DNA from: Saprospiraceae bacterium
Lineage (GTDB): Bacteria; Bacteroidota; Bacteroidia; Chitinophagales; Saprospiraceae
DNA length: 64,000 nt
Direction: 5' to 3'
NCBI GenBank assembly: GCA_041392805.1
Contig: JAWKLJ010000001.1
Coordinates: forward strand, 3,844,001-3,908,000
Below are positions 61,431 through 64,000 of this stretch, in pieces (position 1 is the first letter of the stretch; every line of letters begins with the position of its first letter). The notes beneath the pieces are model-generated. The model saw only the letters and a program-made list of their open reading frames with translations, did not search any database and was not told the origin of the DNA. A program made the translations under genes and the position numbers.

Positions 61431-62474
61431 ATGAAAACGATTCAAATCGGAGACCGCTGTATTGGTCATTCGTGCAAACCATTCATTATTGCCGAGATGT
61501 CGGGCAATCATAACCAATCCTTGGAACGAGCCTTGGATATTGTAGACGCAGCAGCCAAGGCCGGAGCTGATGCCATAAAACTCCAAACTTACACTGCAGA
61601 TACCATGACGGTAAAAGGAGCTTATACCATCAATGATAACTGCTCCTTGTGGAACGGCCGTGAGTTGTACGATCTTTATCAACAAGCCTATACGCCATGG
61701 GAATGGCATCAACCCATTTTTGACCGCGCCAAGCGCCATGGCATGCTGGCCTTTAGTTCTCCTTTTGATGCCTCTGCGGTAGATTTTTTGGAGCAGTTGG
61801 AGGTACCCATTTACAAAATTGCCTCATTTGAAAACACAGATCATCCTTTACTCAAAAAAGTAGCACAGACAGGTAAACCCGTCATCATGTCGACAGGGGT
61901 CGCCACCTTGGCAGATATTGATGAGTCGGTCAGGGTATTGAAAGAGAATGGATGTAAAGACCTGGTTATTCTCAAATGCACCAGTACTTATCCCGCTTCG
62001 CCTTCCAATTCCAACATTCAAAGCATTCCGCATATGGCTGGATTATTTGAAGACGTATTGGTGGGGTTATCAGATCATACTATGGGTATAGGTGTGCCTG
62101 TTGCAGCAGTGGCCTTAGGCGCCTGTGTTGTCGAAAAACACTTTACTCTTTGTCGGGCTGATGGTGGAGTCGATAGCGCTTTTTCGCTTGAGCCAGCAGA
62201 ACTTGAAGCCTTAGTGGTAGAAACGGAGCGAGCTTTTTTAGCCCTGGGCCAAGTTAAATATGGTGTTCAGAAGGTAGAAAATAACAGCAAGAAATTTAAA
62301 AGATCGGTATATGTTGTCAAAGATATATTGCCAGGAGAATTACTGAGTAGTGAAAACCTGCGCGTGATTCGACCCGGAGATGGCTTGGAGCCAAAATATT
62401 TTGAGACCCTTTTGGGGAAAACAGCCAAACAAGCCATCAGTGCTGGGACGCCTTTGTCCTGGGAGTTAGTATGA
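61431..62474 (+). CDS. pseI: Pseudaminic acid synthase
   Basis: Condenses the 6-deoxy-diacetamido-altrose with phosphoenolpyruvate. The 347-residue protein has the NeuB-family start FIIAEMSGNHNQSLERALDIVDAA, the active-site IKLQTYTADTM segment, YKIASFENTDHPLL, GLSDHTMGIGVPVAAVALGA and a C-terminal SAF domain (KRSVYVVKDILPGELLSSENL). With pseB, C, F and G-H this completes the route from UDP-GlcNAc to CMP-Pse. A terminator follows at 62528. Confidence 0.93.
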   Translation: MKTIQIGDRCIGHSCKPFIIAEMSGNHNQSLERALDIVDAAAKAGADAIKLQTYTADTMTVKGAYTINDNCSLWNGRELYDLYQQAYTPWEWHQPIFDRAKRHGMLAFSSPFDASAVDFLEQLEVPIYKIASFENTDHPLLKKVAQTGKPVIMSTGVATLADIDESVRVLKENGCKDLVILKCTSTYPASPSNSNIQSIPHMAGLFEDVLVGLSDHTMGIGVPVAAVALGACVVEKHFTLCRADGGVDSAFSLEPAELEALVVETERAFLALGQVKYGVQKVENNSKKFKRSVYVVKDILPGELLSSENLRVIRPGDGLEPKYFETLLGKTAKQAISAGTPLSWELV

Positions 62475-62527
62475 AAAATAGCAGCATAGCTGTATAAAGA
62501 AGTAGGTTATATTTTAGGGGAATTATT

Positions 62528-62562
62528 GTCGGGAGCCATTTATTTGACTCCTGACTTTTTTT
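62528..62562 (+). terminator. Intrinsic terminator after pseI
   Basis: GTCGGGAG (62528-62535) pairs with CTCCTGAC (62548-62555), allowing one G-T pair, and is followed by seven T residues. It ends the pseudaminic acid operon about 55 bases after the stop codon. Confidence 0.85.
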
Positions 62563-62892
62563 ATTTAAAGGCTAGGTGAATTAATCTGAAAACCTTTTTT
62601 AAGTTTCTCCGTATACCATTTTGTATCAAGATGTCGTATATTTACAATATATATATAAAATGGCTATTATTAATAGCCCAGGGTTGCTTACCTACTATTT
62701 CTTTTTCATACATGGTTTATCATTTCCTGCTACATTAGTCGGTTGACTTCTTTGTAGTTACGGTTGTTTTTGGGTTGCTCAAGCCAATTTGTGCCATGGT
62801 CACCATCGCTTTCTTTTAGGCGCCTTGTCACATATCGCTTAGCTTTTCCATGCTATAGGCGTAAATTTTTTTAACAAACAAGAAAGGTTGTT
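62563..62892. promoter_or_regulatory. Leader of the H-NOX operon with a 17-bp palindrome
   Basis: The 330-base gap before the H-NOX gene holds no gene. GGCTATTATTAATAGCC (62662-62678) is a perfect palindrome with an 8-bp arm and one central base, about 215 bases upstream of the ATG. A TATATTTA sequence near 62640 resembles the -7 element but has no well spaced -33 partner. These could be an operator and promoter; nothing else was seen. Confidence 0.35.
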
Positions 62893-63432
62893 ATGAAAGG
62901 AATTGTATTTACGGAGTTCCTCGAAATGGTTGAAGAGAAGTATGGCTATGAAATTGTAGATAAAATTATTGATGAAAGTCAATTACCCTCTGGAGGGTCT
63001 TATACTTCGATAGGCACTTACTCCCATGCTGAAATGGTGCATTTGATTACGGGCTTGAGTAGACATACATCAGAAGATGTTCCTTCTTTATTAAAGGCAT
63101 TTGCCTTGTACTTTTTTGATACCCTCGAAAAAACGTACCCGCACTTTCTAGAAGCAGCGGATAATGCTTTCGATTTTTTGGAGTCTATCGACAAATACAT
63201 TCATGTCGAAGTAAGGAAGCTTTATCCTGATGCAGAATTGCCTCATTTTGAAACCAGACAGCTTGCCGACAACAAACTAGAAATGATTTACTCCTCAGAA
63301 CGGTCTATGGCTGATTTTGCGGAGGGCTTAATGGAAAGAGCCATTGGCTATTATGGAGAATCTGCTAGTATTGTTCGGCAAAATCTGACTGCGGATGGGA
63401 AAAAAGTGCAATTCATAGTGACTAAACAATAG
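62893..63432 (+). CDS. H-NOX heme sensor (NO/O2-binding protein)
   Basis: A 179-residue heme-nitric oxide/oxygen-binding protein in the cytoplasm. The proximal heme ligand is His104 in KYIHVEVRKLYPDAELPHFE, the family's HxxVxKLYP..xxPxF pattern. The porphyrin-propionate clamp Y-x-S-x-R is YSSER (133-137). No distal tyrosine is obvious from sequence alone, which would favour NO over O2, but this is only a guess. A sensor-kinase gene starts 6 bases after its stop, the usual H-NOX/kinase pairing, so the heme state likely controls that kinase. Confidence 0.92.
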   Translation: MKGIVFTEFLEMVEEKYGYEIVDKIIDESQLPSGGSYTSIGTYSHAEMVHLITGLSRHTSEDVPSLLKAFALYFFDTLEKTYPHFLEAADNAFDFLESIDKYIHVEVRKLYPDAELPHFETRQLADNKLEMIYSSERSMADFAEGLMERAIGYYGESASIVRQNLTADGKKVQFIVTKQ

Positions 63433-63438
63433 GATTCA

Positions 63439-64000
63439 ATGGCCGAAATGGAGTTACTCAAAAGAAAAATAGATAGGGAGCGGAATGCTCGAAAGCAGGC
63501 AGAAGCCATTTTGGAACAAAAGGCCATAGAACTTTTTCATGCCAATGAACAGCTTCGAAAACTCAATGAAAGCTTGGAACAAAAGGTAGAAGAACGCACC
63601 AGAGGACTAGAGGCAAGTGAGTTGAAGTACCGCATGATCATGGAAAATATGGATTTAGGTTTGGTAGAGCTAGACTTAAATAAAAAGATCATGCGGGCCT
63701 ATGATAAGTTTTGTCAAATGACAGGTTATAAGGCTGAAGAATTAGAGGGCCAACTAATTCATGAAATTCTTCTTCCGGAGGAATCTCTAAAGATTCTGGC
63801 AGTGGCTGATGAGAAACGAAAGAAAGGAGAGTCTGGTGTTTTTGAACTCCAACTCAAACGAAAAAATGGAAACCTATTGTGGGTCCTAGTAAGTAGAGCC
63901 CCTATATATGATTTAAACAATGTATTGGTTGGTTCATTGGGGATCCATTTTGATATGACTACCCGAAAAAAACTTGAAGAAGACCTTGCAAATGCCAAAG
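63439..64000 (+). CDS. PAS-domain sensor protein, probable histidine kinase (runs off the window)
   Basis: The first 187 codons of an uninterrupted frame starting ATGGCCGAAATGG. Residues 1-58 form a coiled coil (MELLKRKIDRERNARKQAEA, LNESLEQKVEERTRGLEA). A PAS domain follows with YRMIMENMDLGLVELDLNKK, FCQMTGYKAEELEG and VLVSRAPIYDLNNVLVG, and a link IHFDMTTRKKLEEDLANAK. The kinase core is beyond the end, so the kinase assignment rests on the PAS-linker pattern and the H-NOX neighbour. It is likely the partner of the H-NOX sensor. Confidence 0.8.
   Translation, partial: MAEMELLKRKIDRERNARKQAEAILEQKAIELFHANEQLRKLNESLEQKVEERTRGLEASELKYRMIMENMDLGLVELDLNKKIMRAYDKFCQMTGYKAEELEGQLIHEILLPEESLKILAVADEKRKKGESGVFELQLKRKNGNLLWVLVSRAPIYDLNNVLVGSLGIHFDMTTRKKLEEDLANAK

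Noticed and set aside
47412..62474. Defence island or phage-like system in the polysaccharide region
   Set aside because: All genes fit surface glycan synthesis; no nuclease, helicase, integrase or phage gene was seen.

Overview
The window looks like a piece of a Bacteroidota chromosome, most likely from the Saprospiria (Lewinella/Haliscomenobacter-like). This rests on PorQ of the type IX secretion system, DUF4292, an EnvC-like protein, a GEVED-domain protein, ECF sigma/anti-sigma pairs, genes mostly without Shine-Dalgarno sequences, and promoter-like TAnnTTTG elements. The taxonomic placement is inferred; no rRNA, tRNA, CRISPR array or intact transposase was seen.

Layout. 1-9.1 kb: housekeeping and metabolic genes (aspS 5' end, an SLC12-like transporter, dtd, an RsmI-like methylase, a sugar nucleotidyltransferase, an ALDH7-type dehydrogenase, yqeY, rsmA). 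9.4-25 kb: envelope and regulatory genes (secreted hydrolase, porQ, MORN lipoprotein, ugd, membrane patatin, OmpA, coiled-coil protein, TetR regulator, ECF sigma factor with a membrane-spanning partner, ATP-grasp enzyme, CrtA-like oxygenase). The gaps here are filled with short palindromic repeats. 25-34 kb: adenylate cyclase, uvrB, a DUF1963 protein, a sigma/anti-sigma/adhesin-like operon, a beta-CASP nuclease. 34-46 kb: an exonuclease-like protein, M29 aminopeptidase, hflX, envC-like, DUF4292, TPR protein, pyk, acpP-fabF, rnc. 46-62.5 kb: an exopolysaccharide locus (Wzz-like, AsnB-like, hexapeptide acyltransferase, Wzx-like, glycosyltransferase-like, Wzy-like), a secreted Kazal/GEVED protein, and a complete pseudaminic acid pathway (pseB, C, F, a G-H fusion, I). 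62.9-64 kb: an H-NOX sensor and the start of its partner kinase.

The genes from 46 to 62.5 kb probably make and export a surface polysaccharide or glycan carrying CMP-activated pseudaminic acid. Two promoters in this region, one before the Kazal/GEVED gene and one before pseB, share the same arrangement: TACCAAAAA repeated at exactly 21 bp, then CATATTTGTA 42-43 bp further on. This is the expected geometry of a LytTR-type operator and suggests that one unseen regulator controls both units. Between the first promoter and its gene lie an 84-bp tandem repeat, each unit encoding a 14-residue mini-ORF, and a hairpin/T-run.

The most distinctive non-coding content is at least four families of short intergenic inverted-repeat elements. 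Family A has five copies with 8-bp flanking duplications at four of them. Family B has two copies with 7-bp duplications. Family C has two GGACGTAG hairpins. Family D has two copies with a length-conserved 59-bp core inside unrelated but self-complementary arms. A and B behave like MITEs; the mechanism behind D is unclear.
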